This document shows, in pieces, positions 17,300-32,212 of a DNA stretch of 64,000 bases. Within the stretch, counting starts at the first letter, position 1; every line of letters begins with the position of its first letter. Source of the stretch: an uncultured Bacteroidales bacterium. GTDB lineage: Bacteria; Bacteroidota; Bacteroidia; Bacteroidales; Bacteroidaceae. Under the pieces are notes generated by a model that worked only from the letters and a program-made list of their open reading frames with translations, did not search any database and was not told the origin of the DNA. The DNA lies in the NCBI GenBank assembly GCA_902763865.1, contig CACWTR010000004.1, positions 1 through 64,000 on the forward strand, in the 5' to 3' direction. A program made the position numbers and the translations under genes.

Positions 17300-17458
17300 G
17301 CTCACGAGTCATCGGCCATAAGCTCACGAGCCGTTGGCCATAAGCTCACGAGTCATCGGCCATAAGCTCACGAGCCGTCGGCCATAAGCTCACGAGTCGT
17401 TGGCCATAAGGACGTGAGTCATCGGCCATAAGCTCACGAGTCGTTGACCATAAGGACA
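17283..17458. repeat. 22-bp tandem repeat, eight units
   Basis: Eight direct units of exactly 22 bp with core CGGCCATAAGCTCA. Units alternate between two variants at the left (CGAGCCGT and CGAGTCAT); the last three diverge, two of them ending GGACG or GGACA. It begins within the last codons of the preceding gene. There are no unique spacers, so it is not a CRISPR array. Confidence 0.95.
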
Positions 17459-17636
17459 AAGTTGCATTCGTTGCATCATGAATTTCCTCGAGTTCACGAT
17501 AAATTAAAATGATTATCCGCAATTGTACCACCATTCATTAGCTTTCGTAACTGCCCTGAAAGGGCTGTAAGCTTATAGCCCAGGGCATCGCCCTGGGTAA
17601 TTGGGATGGAGGCATCCGCCCTAAAAGGGCAAAAGC
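17300..17636. other. Gene-free stretch: tandem repeat and left REP repeat
   Basis: Holds the rest of the 22-bp tandem repeat, about 90 AT-rich bases with no visible gene, and the left REP-like repeat of the transposase locus. An open frame on the minus strand through the repeats translates to repeated LMADDS and is not a gene. Confidence 0.8.
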
Positions 17637-17640
17637 TCAG
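17553..17640 (+). repeat. REP-like repeat, left copy
   Basis: Palindromes GCCCTGAAAGGGC (17553-17565), CCCAGGGCATCGCCCTGGG (17579-17597) and GCCCTAAAAGGGC (17618-17630), ending AAAAGCTCAG. The transposase stop codon (TGA, minus strand, 17639-17637) lies inside the copy. Confidence 0.85.
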
Positions 17641-18092
17641 TCTGCAAATATATACCGCTCGTCATATTCGACGTTGTACAATTTCAAAAACTGAATATAT
17701 TCATCGTGGAACGTCACCTTTTTATGATGTTCAACTTGATTTGAAACGTAGGCAACCGTCTTGTCAACTACCGACTGGCTAACTGAAAACGCAGCATAGC
17801 CACCTTGCCATGCAAAGCGGCTATATCCATCATCGACCGTCTTTATCCATCTGCTGCTGTTGCGTTTCACTTCTTCGATGAGATGTGCTACATTCTCATT
17901 TTTCGACAACAGGCAAACAATATGTATATGGTCACCAACACCACCAACACGAATCACTTGGCAACCCGTGGAGTTGACCAACTGACCGACATAGCTATGT
18001 ACGCGGTCTATGTGTTCGCTGGCTATTTGCGGACCTGTGGCCTTTACATGGAAGATGATGTGCAGATATATTTTGCAAAGAGATTGTGGCAT
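17637..18092 (-). CDS. REP-associated tyrosine transposase (Y1/HUH, IS200-like)
   Basis: 151-residue single-strand DNA transposase of the IS200/REP-associated family. It shows the HUH metal motif in GDHIHIVC (His55, His57) and the expected catalytic Tyr115 in AYVSNQVEHH. The segment FAWQGGYAAFSVSQS is a hallmark of REP-associated transposases as opposed to IS200 TnpA. Length is complete for the family and no frameshift is seen, so the enzyme could be active. Its start lies 17 bases from the inverted REP block and its stop touches the left repeat. Such enzymes are usually domesticated single-copy genes that spread short palindromes around the chromosome. Confidence 0.9.
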   Translation of the reverse strand: MPQSLCKIYLHIIFHVKATGPQIASEHIDRVHSYVGQLVNSTGCQVIRVGGVGDHIHIVCLLSKNENVAHLIEEVKRNSSRWIKTVDDGYSRFAWQGGYAAFSVSQSVVDKTVAYVSNQVEHHKKVTFHDEYIQFLKLYNVEYDERYIFAD

Positions 18093-18108
18093 ATTTTTGT
18101 TTGCTTTT

Positions 18109-18190
18109 GCCCCTTCGGGGCGTTTGTTATTGTCCTGGTGCAGACCCCAGGGCGATGCCCTGGGCTATGCGGTTTTTGCCCCTTCGGGGC
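18109..18190 (-). repeat. REP-like block, inverted copy
   Basis: Two identical palindromes GCCCCTTCGGGGC (18109-18121 and 18178-18190) bracket CCCAGGGCGATGCCCTGGG (18146-18164), the reverse-orientation counterpart of the outer copies. Confidence 0.85.
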
Positions 18191-18293
18191 GTTGCCTGGC
18201 ACATGCGATTAATCAGGTCGAGAGTGCGAACACTCCACATCTCGCGCGATGCTTTTCTAATTTCAATGATTGACTTCCGATTGTCCGGCAGAC

Positions 18294-18382
18294 GGCCTGA
18301 AAGGGCCAACAGGCACACAGCCCAGGGCAACGCCCTGGGTGATTGAGTCGGAGGCATCCGCCCAGAAAGGGCAAAAGCTCAG
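18294..18382 (+). repeat. REP-like repeat, right copy
   Basis: GGCCTGAAAGGGCC (18294-18307), CCCAGGGCAACGCCCTGGG (18321-18339), then GGAGGCATCCGCCC and AAAGGGCAAAAGCTCAG, closely matching the left copy in the same orientation. Confidence 0.85.
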
Positions 18383-18613
18383 TTACTTTATTGTCCATGC
18401 TGTAACACGTTAAAGAATTCCTTGATGTTACTTGTATATAATGCCTACAAATTTACAAATAATTCTTCAGACGAGAAAGGAATTAAGCATATTTGTACAT
18501 CTATATAATATGTAGCTGCGCCACGAGCCATGATTTCTCTCGTATTCTATTCGATTCGGAGCGGTTTGTTTATATATTTTGTCACGAAAGGCATGTAATT
18601 CCCGAAAATTAGC

Positions 18614-18621
18614 TAACTTTG
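18614..18621 (+). promoter_or_regulatory. Bacteroidetes -7 box for the amidase gene
   Basis: TAACTTTG, 29 bases before the ATG at 18651; no good -33 box. Confidence 0.55.
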
Positions 18622-18650
18622 CACTCGAAACAGTTCATTAGGACAAAGAA

Positions 18651-19403
18651 ATGAAGATACGATACATTGCCTCCATTCTGCTGATGCTTTGGTGCGTGAC
18701 GGCACTGCCGTTCACACTCGTCATCGATGCCGGCCACGGAGGAAAAGACCCCGGAGCACAGAGCGGGAAAGCCAAGGAAAAGAACATCAACCTGGCCGTA
18801 GCCCTGGCCTTCGGGAAACTGGTGGAGCAGAACTGTCCCGACGTGAAGGTGGTCTATACGCGCAAGACGGATGTCTTCGTCGAACTGAACGAGCGTGCCA
18901 ACATCGCAAACCGCGCCAAAGCCGACCTCTTCGTCAGCATCCACACGAACTCGACGGCTGCAAAGGTGGGGCCGCGCGGGGCAGAGACCTATACGCTCGG
19001 TATGCACCGCGCTGCCGACAATCTGGCTGTCGCCAAACGCGAGAACTCGGTAATCACCCTCGAGAACGACTACGAAGAGAAGTACGAAGGCTTCGACCCC
19101 AATTCGAGCGAGAGCTACATCATCTTCGAGCTGATGCAGGACCGCAACATGGCAAGCAGCGTAAAGCTGGCCGGCCTCATCCAGAAACAGTTCCGCAACC
19201 ATGCTGGACGAGTCGATAAGGGCGTACACCAGGCCGGATTCCTCGTGCTGCGCGCCACGAGCATGCCCAGCGTACTCGTCGAGCTCGGCTACATCAACAA
19301 TCCCTCCGAGGCGACCTACCTCACCTCCTCTGCCGGAGTGAGCGCCCTCGCCAAGAGCATCTACAATGCCTTCGTGGCATATAAAAAGGATACAAAAAGG
19401 TAA
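18651..19403 (+). CDS. N-acetylmuramoyl-L-alanine amidase (AmiC type)
   Basis: Zinc amidase that cuts the stem peptide from peptidoglycan in the periplasm, needed for daughter-cell separation. 250 residues with a signal peptide (first about 20 residues), then the amidase_3 domain: DAGHGGKDPGA (His29), the Glu in KEKNINLAVAL, SIHTNS, and the catalytic Glu in LVELGYINN. There is no SPOR, LysM or AMIN domain, so it would depend on partners for targeting. The MCE-family gene follows 14 bases later, probably in the same transcript, an envelope-related pairing. Confidence 0.93.
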   Translation: MKIRYIASILLMLWCVTALPFTLVIDAGHGGKDPGAQSGKAKEKNINLAVALAFGKLVEQNCPDVKVVYTRKTDVFVELNERANIANRAKADLFVSIHTNSTAAKVGPRGAETYTLGMHRAADNLAVAKRENSVITLENDYEEKYEGFDPNSSESYIIFELMQDRNMASSVKLAGLIQKQFRNHAGRVDKGVHQAGFLVLRATSMPSVLVELGYINNPSEATYLTSSAGVSALAKSIYNAFVAYKKDTKR

Positions 19404-19417
19404 AAAAACAGTTCAAG

Positions 19418-20302
19418 GTGAAAACAGAAGTAAAAATCGGATTGGTAGGAGTGATAGCCCTCATCGCCCTCTTCATGGGCATGAACTTCCTGAAGGGTAT
19501 GGACATCTTCCATCCCAGCGCAAAGTACTATATTACGTTCAGCAACACAAAGGGGCTGGCAAAGAGCAGTTCCGTCTTTGCCGACGGCTTTAAGGTCGGC
19601 ATCGTCAGCAATATCCACTTCGACTACAACCATCCGGGAAAGGTGGTCGTCGAGATCAGTACCGACAAGGGCCTGCGCATCCCCAAGGGCAGCACGGCAC
19701 AGCTGGACGAGGCGTTGCTTGGCGGTTGCACCCTGAACATGTTGCTCGCCACCAACCTGCGCGAGGCTTTCCATCCGGGCGACACCATCCCCGGAAACGA
19801 TGTCAGCGGACTCATGGCAAAGGTGGGCGGCATGGTGCCACAGCTGGAAGAAGTCGTGGCAAAGGTCGATACACTGGTCGCTACGCTCAACCTCCTGCTC
19901 TCGAATCCCGCGCTGCCCCTCATCATCGAGAATGTACATGAAGTGACGGAAAACCTGAACCACAGCAGCGAGCAACTGAATCATCTGCTCCGGAACGACA
20001 TCCCGCAGCTGACCGGCACCTTCACACAAGCAGGCAAGAACGTCACGCAGCTGACCGACAAGATGAACCAGCTCGACCTGCAGGCCACACTCGACAGCGT
20101 GAACCAGACCATCAGCAGCGTGCATGCCATGATGGAACAGATACAGAGTCCGGAAGGCACGCTTGGCAAGCTGATGTCCGATCCTGAACTCTACAATAAT
20201 TTGAACCATACGGTGCAGAGTGCAGACAGCCTCGTCACCGACCTAAAGGCTCATCCGAAGCGCTACGTCCACTTCTCCGTCTTCGGCAAACGCGACAAGT
20301 AG
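19418..20302 (+). CDS. MlaD/MCE-family lipid transport protein
   Basis: 294-residue periplasmic protein anchored by one N-terminal helix (KIGLVGVIALIALFMGMNFL). The MCE domain follows (about 35-115; YYITFSNTKGLAKSSSVFADGFKVGIV), and the rest is helical with repeated amphipathic segments (LEEVVAKVDTLVATLN, LNHSSEQLNHLL), as in MCE proteins that form a hexameric ring with a helical tube. It probably moves phospholipids between membranes. The start codon is GTG at 19418. MlaE/MlaF permease and ATPase genes are not adjacent, so the partners must be elsewhere. It ends 16 bases from the converging symporter gene. Confidence 0.88.
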   Translation: MKTEVKIGLVGVIALIALFMGMNFLKGMDIFHPSAKYYITFSNTKGLAKSSSVFADGFKVGIVSNIHFDYNHPGKVVVEISTDKGLRIPKGSTAQLDEALLGGCTLNMLLATNLREAFHPGDTIPGNDVSGLMAKVGGMVPQLEEVVAKVDTLVATLNLLLSNPALPLIIENVHEVTENLNHSSEQLNHLLRNDIPQLTGTFTQAGKNVTQLTDKMNQLDLQATLDSVNQTISSVHAMMEQIQSPEGTLGKLMSDPELYNNLNHTVQSADSLVTDLKAHPKRYVHFSVFGKRDK

Positions 20303-20318
20303 GGAAGCGCTGCTTTCC

Positions 20319-26871
<6,553 letters not shown>

Positions 26872-26872
26872 T

Positions 26873-27892
26873 TTAGTTTTTTGTTAGTCGTTTCAACGTC
26901 AGCAGAGTGATTTCCGGCGTGGCTCCGATGCGCCAGGGAAGAGTGCCGCCCAGCCCGATGTTGACATAGAGGTGCCGGGAACCTTCCGTATAGAGTCCGT
27001 CGCATTCGGGATAAATCCACTTGGATGGCGTGAAGCCCAGGATGCGCATCTGCATGGCATGTGTGTGTCCGCTGAGTGTCAGGGGGATGTTGGTCCGGGG
27101 TAGTATTTCTTTGCGCCACTGCGACGGGTCGTGCGTCAGCAGGATGCAGAAGGTGTGTTCGTCGTCAATGCCTGCCATCGTCTTGCCGATGTCTCCGCGT
27201 TGCACCACGGGATGTGCCCCTACGCTCTGGTTCTCGCAGCCGAGGATGGCAATGGAGTCGTTTCCGCGACGAATGAATGCCGATTCGTTGAGCAAGACTG
27301 TCCAGCCCAGCTCCTCACGCTCCATCCTGACCAGTTCCGCAACGGCTTCCGTCCGTTGGCGAGGCGAGAGGGAACGGCTGTAGGGCAGATAGTCGTGGTT
27401 GCCCAGGACGGCATAGACGCGTCCGGGTTCCTTGGCGTGCAAGCCTCTGAGGATTGCCGCGAAGGGTTTCAGCTCGTCGGGACTCATTGAGACAAGGTCG
27501 CCGGTGAAGAAGATGATGTCCGGCTCGAGGGCATTGATTTCGTCGATGCGTTCTTGCAATTGCCTTTCGTGTCCTGCCCACCCGTCCAGGTGGAGGTCGG
27601 AGATGTGGACGATGCGCAGCCCGTCGAAGGATGGCGGCAGGGATTCAAAGGCAATCTGTACGGGCTTCACCTCGTGACGGAACCGCCCGTATATGTTGCC
27701 GAAACAGACAAGGACAACCCAAAGCACGACGAGCCCGAGGGCGACGAGTCCGTAGGGACGGTAGGCGACGTGCAGGGGCAGGACAAGGCTCGACAGCTTT
27801 GCTAATATATATATAATGTGTGGCAGCAGTGCGAGCATTGCACCAATGACGACTATGGCTATTATCAGGATTGTCATGTTCTTGCGGGGCAT
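26873..27892 (-). CDS. Membrane-anchored metallophosphoesterase
   Basis: 339-residue calcineurin-fold phosphatase. Two or three N-terminal membrane helices (about 5-75) precede the catalytic domain, which shows all metal-binding blocks: DLHLDGW (Asp, His), TGDLVS (Asp), GNHDY (Asn, His) and SGHTHAMQMR (two His). This matches YaeI/YkuE-like enzymes, which act on lipids or phosphodiesters near the membrane. MPRKNMTILII is one start; the internal MTILII at 27877 is equally possible. It lies inside a glycosidase operon (19 bases after the lipoprotein, 1 base before the GH2 gene), an unusual neighbour for sugar degradation. Confidence 0.88.
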   Translation of the reverse strand: MPRKNMTILIIAIVVIGAMLALLPHIIYILAKLSSLVLPLHVAYRPYGLVALGLVVLWVVLVCFGNIYGRFRHEVKPVQIAFESLPPSFDGLRIVHISDLHLDGWAGHERQLQERIDEINALEPDIIFFTGDLVSMSPDELKPFAAILRGLHAKEPGRVYAVLGNHDYLPYSRSLSPRQRTEAVAELVRMEREELGWTVLLNESAFIRRGNDSIAILGCENQSVGAHPVVQRGDIGKTMAGIDDEHTFCILLTHDPSQWRKEILPRTNIPLTLSGHTHAMQMRILGFTPSKWIYPECDGLYTEGSRHLYVNIGLGGTLPWRIGATPEITLLTLKRLTKN

Positions 27893-27911
27893 TGCGTGGT
27901 CGTTCCTTTGC

Positions 27912-28844
27912 TTAGAGTTTTACGGCAGGCCATCCGAAGTCTTTGTAGTAGCCGACGTTGAGCCCTTTGCTGCTTATGTACTGGCGCAGTTGTTCCTGGC
28001 GGACGGCTTCGCTGACGTCCTGATTGGAGTGCATGTACTGGTAGAGATCGTAGTGTTGTCCGAAGATGCGCTTGGCGCTTGCCTCGTAGCCCGCCCCGTC
28101 TGTTGTCTGCTCGAATTCTGTCACGACGTAAGAGCCGTCCTTCTTGTTCAGGGTCATGCGTCCGGAGTGGTTGCCGCCGGAAACGGTGACGAGTGTGTCG
28201 CCCGAGATGTTGTACCAGAAGATCCAGAAGTCGCCCCACACGTTTGCCGGAAGGGACTCTCTCTCGTCCTCGGCCACCATCATCAGGGACGGTATGCAGA
28301 GCTCGCCTTGCAGGTATCCGCTTCCGATTTCCTTCACGAGATAGTCGCTGACGGCATTGCGGACAGCCTGTTCGTCGCGGTTCAGGGCGATGTGGCGGAT
28401 GCAGTCCGCTTTGTGGCCGTCAAAGTCGGACATCAGCCACTGTCCGCCTACCTTCTCCATGCAGAGAAGGTGCTCTTCCGCTTCGTCTTCTTGGGCGATG
28501 GACCCGTCTTCCCATGCTTGCTGCACCCGGATGGTTGCCTGGGCGTGTGTCCGGTCCGTCTGTTCCACGCTTACGACTTCATAAACGGGTATCGTCCCTG
28601 CGTTGCCGGTCACGAAGTAATGGAGCCATTCGTGGTCCATCGCCTCGAGCTCGGGCAGACGGTTGAACATCGTGTCGAGGACGGCGTAGAAGTCTTCCGT
28701 CATGTATGGTCTCGACTCTTCGCGCAGGACGTGGTCGGGAACATATCGGCACAGTTCTGCCGCGCGCTCGCGCAGCATTTCTTCATTGTTGCCGCAGGAG
28801 GCCAGCAGCAGCAATGTCAGTGTGTAGCTAAGGAATCTTCTCAT
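27912..28844 (-). CDS. Lipoprotein of unknown function
   Basis: 310-residue lipoprotein; the signal ends in LLLASC with the lipidated Cys at residue 17. The mature part has two similar-looking halves, a possible NTF2-like or DUF3828-type fold around EWLHYFVTGNAGTIPVYEVVSVEQ, and DFWIFWYNISGDTLVTVSGGNHSGRM near 210-235. I do not recognise the family with confidence. It opens the second part of the carbohydrate cluster, after repeat copy B, and precedes the phosphoesterase by 19 bases. No catalytic residues are evident. Confidence 0.7.
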   Translation of the reverse strand: MRRFLSYTLTLLLLASCGNNEEMLRERAAELCRYVPDHVLREESRPYMTEDFYAVLDTMFNRLPELEAMDHEWLHYFVTGNAGTIPVYEVVSVEQTDRTHAQATIRVQQAWEDGSIAQEDEAEEHLLCMEKVGGQWLMSDFDGHKADCIRHIALNRDEQAVRNAVSDYLVKEIGSGYLQGELCIPSLMMVAEDERESLPANVWGDFWIFWYNISGDTLVTVSGGNHSGRMTLNKKDGSYVVTEFEQTTDGAGYEASAKRIFGQHYDLYQYMHSNQDVSEAVRQEQLRQYISSKGLNVGYYKDFGWPAVKL

Positions 28845-28899
28845 GTGTGTTCTTCTCGTTGTTGAAGTTTGGTGGGGCTATGTGAAACATGATGTGTCC

Positions 28900-28987
28900 G
28901 TTGCTTCATCGTGAACAAGCAATTGCACATACATGTATGTGCAATTGCATCTACATGTATGTGCAATTGCTCCATCGCGATGAAGCA
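28900..28987 (+). repeat. 88-bp four-module palindromic element, copy B
   Basis: Four contiguous 22-bp modules: imperfect TTGCTTCATCG type (GTGAACAAGC right half), perfect palindrome with half-site TTGCACATACA, a TTGCATCTACA variant, and TTGCTCCATCG type. It lies between the GH2 gene at 29007 and the lipoprotein at 28844, both on the minus strand. Confidence 0.9.
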
Positions 28988-29006
28988 ATGAACCCGACGT
29001 GGGGAC

Positions 29007-31220
29007 TCATAGCTTGACATGCGCTGTCTTCAGTCCTTTGCCTTGAACCGTGACGGTTACTCGTCCCTTCCCTCCGGTGCTCCTGACGACCAGAAGGGCT
29101 CGTCCCTTCCAGGCCTTGTGGCTTGCATCAGAGTAGCGGTCGCAGTCCTTGATGTCGGCATTGCCGAAGGCGGCAAGGACGGCGGGGCCGCTGACGGAGG
29201 CAGTCAGCTCGTTGTCGGCAGTAGGATTCAGCGTGCCCTTGGCGTCGGTCAGTTCCACGGTAATGAACGCCAGGTCCTGACCATCGGCTTTTAGCGCCGT
29301 GCGGTCTGCCTTGAGGCGGATAGTACGTGCCGGCCCTGCGGTTTGCAGGGTGACAGCTTCCTGGCCTCCCTCCGCGCGAAGCGTACCGGGCTGATAGGGT
29401 AGGGTGAAGGTAGCCATGCATTTGGCCGTTTCTTTCTCGCCGATGAGTTGGTCGTTGAGGTAGAGACGTACCCGCGGATAATGCGAATAGACTTCGACTT
29501 CGATGTCCTTGCCTTCATGCCCGGGCCAGTTCCAGCTCTCGAAGGTGGGCCACGTGCTCCACATCGTCGTCTTTACGGTTCCGTAGAAGCCGTCCGGCTC
29601 GCGCACTGCCATGTAGAGGTGTTCGCCCTCCTTGTTCCAAAGCATCGAGCGGTAGTGGCTTACTGGTTTGCGCTGTCCGATGAGGTCGATGTCGCCGCAA
29701 TAGGAAGCGTGCCAGGGGAACAGGAGATTCACCCAATGCTCGTTTGGCACGTCGCCCTCGTAGTAGTAGCGTCCGATGCCCGACTCGCCGAGATAGTCGA
29801 TGGCGGTCCACACGAAGTCACCAATGACCCAAGGCTCACTCGCCACCTTCTGGTAGTTGTTCCATGCATCGCGGGGAAAGCTTTCGGTCTGCATCATCAC
29901 GCGTTCCGGCACGCGCTCGTGGTCGCCCTGCGACTTGTGGATCATGTAGTTGTAGCCCACTATGTCGTGCTCGGCAGCCAGCGGGTCGTAGATGTCCCAA
30001 TCCTGGTCCCAGGCACAGAGAGCCGAGGTGACAGGACGGTGTTGCGGGTCGAGCTGACGGCAGAGCTTGCTCAGCCTGTGGGCAGTTCTCACCACCTCGA
30101 TCTTCTTTCGCTCGATGACTTCGTTACCTGTTGACCAGCAGAAGATGCTGGGATGGTTGCGGTCTCGCAGCACCATTGCCTTGAGGTCCTCTTCCCACCA
30201 TTGGTCGAAGAGCACAGAGTAGTCGAAGTCGTTCTTCTTCTCGCGCCATCCGTCGAATGCCTCGTCGATGACCAGCAGGCCCAGCTCGTCGCATGCACGC
30301 AAGAAAGTCTCCGAGGGCGGGTTGTGCGAGGTGCGGACAGCATTGAAGCCAGCCTCCTTCAGCAGCCGGACGCGCCGGAACTCGGCAGCATCAAAGGCCG
30401 CTGCACCCAGGATGCTGTTGTCGTGGTGCACACAGCCTCCGTTGAGCACGATGGGCTTGCCGTTCAGGAGCAGTCCCTTCGCGGCAGAGTACTCGATGGT
30501 TCGTATGCCATAGGTCACAGGCACGGTATCGCCCTCTGCCTCTATCGTTGCGTGGTAGAGGTAGGGGTCGTCGGGCGACCACAGGTGAGGTTGGCTCACG
30601 TCGATGTGTTTGGATACGGTCCTGCGCGAGCCGTCGGCCTGTATCACGTCGGCCTGTATCTCGACGTTGTGGATGTCGGGAGTGGTGACGTTGACGCTCC
30701 ACTCGTCGATATAGCTTTTCCCTGTCGTCAGCAGCCAGACGTGACGATATATGCCCGAGCCGCTGTACCAACGGCAATTCTTCTGCTGCGAATTATCTAC
30801 GGAAACCTCCACAATGTTGTTGCCAGCCTTGGCGTAGGGCGTGATGTTCACGAAGAACGGGGTGTAGCCATACGGATGTCCGCCGGCCTTATGTCCGTTG
30901 ACATATACCTCGGCATTCATATAGACGCCCTCGAAGTAGAGGCGAAGCGTCTTCTCCCTGGCCTCCGAGTCATCCAGCCGGAACTCCTTCCTGTACCAAC
31001 CCTTTCCGGTAGGCAGGTATGCACCGTCGTTGCCGGCAGGTGCCTCCTTGTCGAAGTCGCCCTCTATGCTCCAGTCATGGGGCAGGTTCACTGTCTGCCA
31101 CTGAATGCTGTCACGTGAAAAACTCCAGTCGCTGTCGAACAGCTGCTTTCTCTCCGGCGTGGCCGCCATCATGCAGCCCATGCCTGTCAGGGCTGCAACA
31201 AAAAGAATCATGCGTCGCAT
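29007..31220 (-). CDS. GH2 family glycosidase, exported
   Basis: 737-residue GH2 enzyme from the ATG at 31218-31220 (MRRMILFVAALTG), with a signal peptide; an ATG at 31262 would overlap the preceding gene. Sugar-binding domain about 25-170, Ig-like about 175-265, TIM barrel about 270-540, then a C-terminal DUF4982/Ig-like part. The acid/base is Glu367 in WSTGNEVIER; the nucleophile is probably Glu446 in MMQTESFP; FVWTAIDYLGESG closes the barrel. Substrate may be beta-galactoside or beta-glucuronide-like; the sequence alone does not decide. It begins 7 bases after the DUF1349 gene. Confidence 0.92.
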   Translation of the reverse strand: MRRMILFVAALTGMGCMMAATPERKQLFDSDWSFSRDSIQWQTVNLPHDWSIEGDFDKEAPAGNDGAYLPTGKGWYRKEFRLDDSEAREKTLRLYFEGVYMNAEVYVNGHKAGGHPYGYTPFFVNITPYAKAGNNIVEVSVDNSQQKNCRWYSGSGIYRHVWLLTTGKSYIDEWSVNVTTPDIHNVEIQADVIQADGSRRTVSKHIDVSQPHLWSPDDPYLYHATIEAEGDTVPVTYGIRTIEYSAAKGLLLNGKPIVLNGGCVHHDNSILGAAAFDAAEFRRVRLLKEAGFNAVRTSHNPPSETFLRACDELGLLVIDEAFDGWREKKNDFDYSVLFDQWWEEDLKAMVLRDRNHPSIFCWSTGNEVIERKKIEVVRTAHRLSKLCRQLDPQHRPVTSALCAWDQDWDIYDPLAAEHDIVGYNYMIHKSQGDHERVPERVMMQTESFPRDAWNNYQKVASEPWVIGDFVWTAIDYLGESGIGRYYYEGDVPNEHWVNLLFPWHASYCGDIDLIGQRKPVSHYRSMLWNKEGEHLYMAVREPDGFYGTVKTTMWSTWPTFESWNWPGHEGKDIEVEVYSHYPRVRLYLNDQLIGEKETAKCMATFTLPYQPGTLRAEGGQEAVTLQTAGPARTIRLKADRTALKADGQDLAFITVELTDAKGTLNPTADNELTASVSGPAVLAAFGNADIKDCDRYSDASHKAWKGRALLVVRSTGGKGRVTVTVQGKGLKTAHVKL

Positions 31221-31227
31221 ATCTGTT

Positions 31228-31962
31228 TTATTCCTTATCTGGTTGCTGTCCGTTGTGGGCAAGCCACATGCATTCTGTTATCTTCATGTCGGAAAAGACG
31301 GCAGTGAAGGACGATTCCTCAGGCGAGCAGGCGTAGATGCCGAAACTGATTTCGCCTGCTCCGGCATGCATGTGGCAAATACGCATCTGGCTGAAGTTCT
31401 CGCCATCGGCAGAGCACTCGATGCAGTAGTCGTCCTGTCGGCGCGAGAAGCGATACCACATAGTCTTGACATCGGCAGGGATGGCAGTGGTAGCCCAGTC
31501 AGAGTAGCCATTGTTGGTGGCGACGCTGCCGAGGTGCTGGAAGTTGTCGTTCTCGTATTCGACAGAACCCTTCAGCCAGTTCTCGCTGTCAAGGTACATT
31601 ACGATGCCGCACTGGTCGAAGCGGTGATGGCTGCCGGTGAAGTCGGTCTTGACCACGAAGCTGAAGAACTTCTCGCTGGTCTTCATTTGCAGGACAGGTG
31701 CGTTGTCGTTCTGGAAATGGTAGTAGGTACGTTGCCACAAGTCCGTGTGTGGAGCGGTCGTAATGCGGATGGTGTCGTCTTTCATCTCGCATGCCGCAGG
31801 CTCCCTTGTCCATTGCAGGTCATCGAAGTTGATGCGGCCTCCATTCGAGAGGGCCGTCTTGACATCGTCCGAAGTTGGGGTGTTTTGTTCTTTAGCTTCC
31901 TGCTGGCAAGCTGAGAGCATGCCGAGGAAAAGCAGGTAGAGACAGGTTTTTGTCAGTTTCAT
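31228..31962 (-). CDS. DUF1349 lipoprotein (concanavalin/LamG-like fold)
   Basis: 244-residue lipoprotein with lipobox MLSAC (Cys19). The mature part has DUF1349 features: FSFVVKTDFTGSHHRFDQCGIVMYLDSENWLKGSVEYEN and WYRFSRRQDDYCIECSADGENF, a beta-jelly-roll expected to bind carbohydrate. It is the first gene of the minus-strand glycan cluster and is read from the promoter at 32025-32056. It could hold substrate at the surface for the co-expressed GH2 enzymes, which is inference. Confidence 0.88.
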   Translation of the reverse strand: MKLTKTCLYLLFLGMLSACQQEAKEQNTPTSDDVKTALSNGGRINFDDLQWTREPAACEMKDDTIRITTAPHTDLWQRTYYHFQNDNAPVLQMKTSEKFFSFVVKTDFTGSHHRFDQCGIVMYLDSENWLKGSVEYENDNFQHLGSVATNNGYSDWATTAIPADVKTMWYRFSRRQDDYCIECSADGENFSQMRICHMHAGAGEISFGIYACSPEESSFTAVFSDMKITECMWLAHNGQQPDKE

Positions 31963-32024
31963 GAATTATGTTTTATTGGTTAGTTTCGTGTGGTTTTGGC
32001 AGCAGAAAGCGTGCAAATCCATTA

Positions 32025-32056
32025 CAAAGTTATGTATAACTCCCTTCTGGGCCAAA
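32025..32056 (-). promoter_or_regulatory. Bacteroidetes promoter for the glycan-degradation cluster
   Basis: Minus strand -7 box TAACTTTG (32032-32025) and -33 TTTG (32056-32053), spacing 20, about 63 bases before the DUF1349 ATG. Confidence 0.75.
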
Positions 32057-32145
32057 TTTCCTGACTTAAAATCTTCTGTTTATTGCCTAAATTGAATAAA
32101 TTTGCTCTTTTTGCGGCACATTACAATTTATTCCGAGGCAAAGAA

Positions 32146-32176
32146 TTTGATTGCTGAGATAAAAATGGTAAATTTG
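32146..32176 (+). promoter_or_regulatory. Bacteroidetes promoter for the HD-domain gene
   Basis: TTTG (32146-32149) and TAAATTTG (32169-32176), spacing 19. It places the start codon at 32213 and excludes the upstream ATGs at 32102 and 32165 of the same frame. Confidence 0.75.
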
Positions 32177-32212
32177 CATTGCCGTTGTGAGACAGCAGCG
32201 GACATATCTGAT

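Larger units (their letters stand above)
17551..18382. mobile_element. REP-associated tyrosine transposase locus with flanking palindromic repeats
   Basis: An 832-bp unit with one transposase gene. About 88-bp repeats in the same orientation lie at both ends (17553-17640 and 18294-18382), each containing a CCCAGGGC-N3-GCCCTGGG palindrome and ending in AAAGGGCAAAAGCTCAG. A related block in the opposite orientation lies just upstream of the transposase start (18109-18190). This matches the known arrangement in which a Y1 transposase is bracketed by REP sequences it may process. Confidence 0.8.
18093..18650. other. Gene-free stretch: REP blocks and amidase upstream region
   Basis: Contains the inverted and right REP-like blocks, then about 270 AT-rich bases (18383-18650) with the amidase promoter box near the end. 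No coding sequence, tRNA or further structure was recognised. Confidence 0.75.

Noticed and set aside
17283-17458. CRISPR array
   Set aside because: Units are contiguous 22-mers without unique spacers, and no cas genes are present. The 88-bp palindromic elements were rejected as CRISPR for the same reason.
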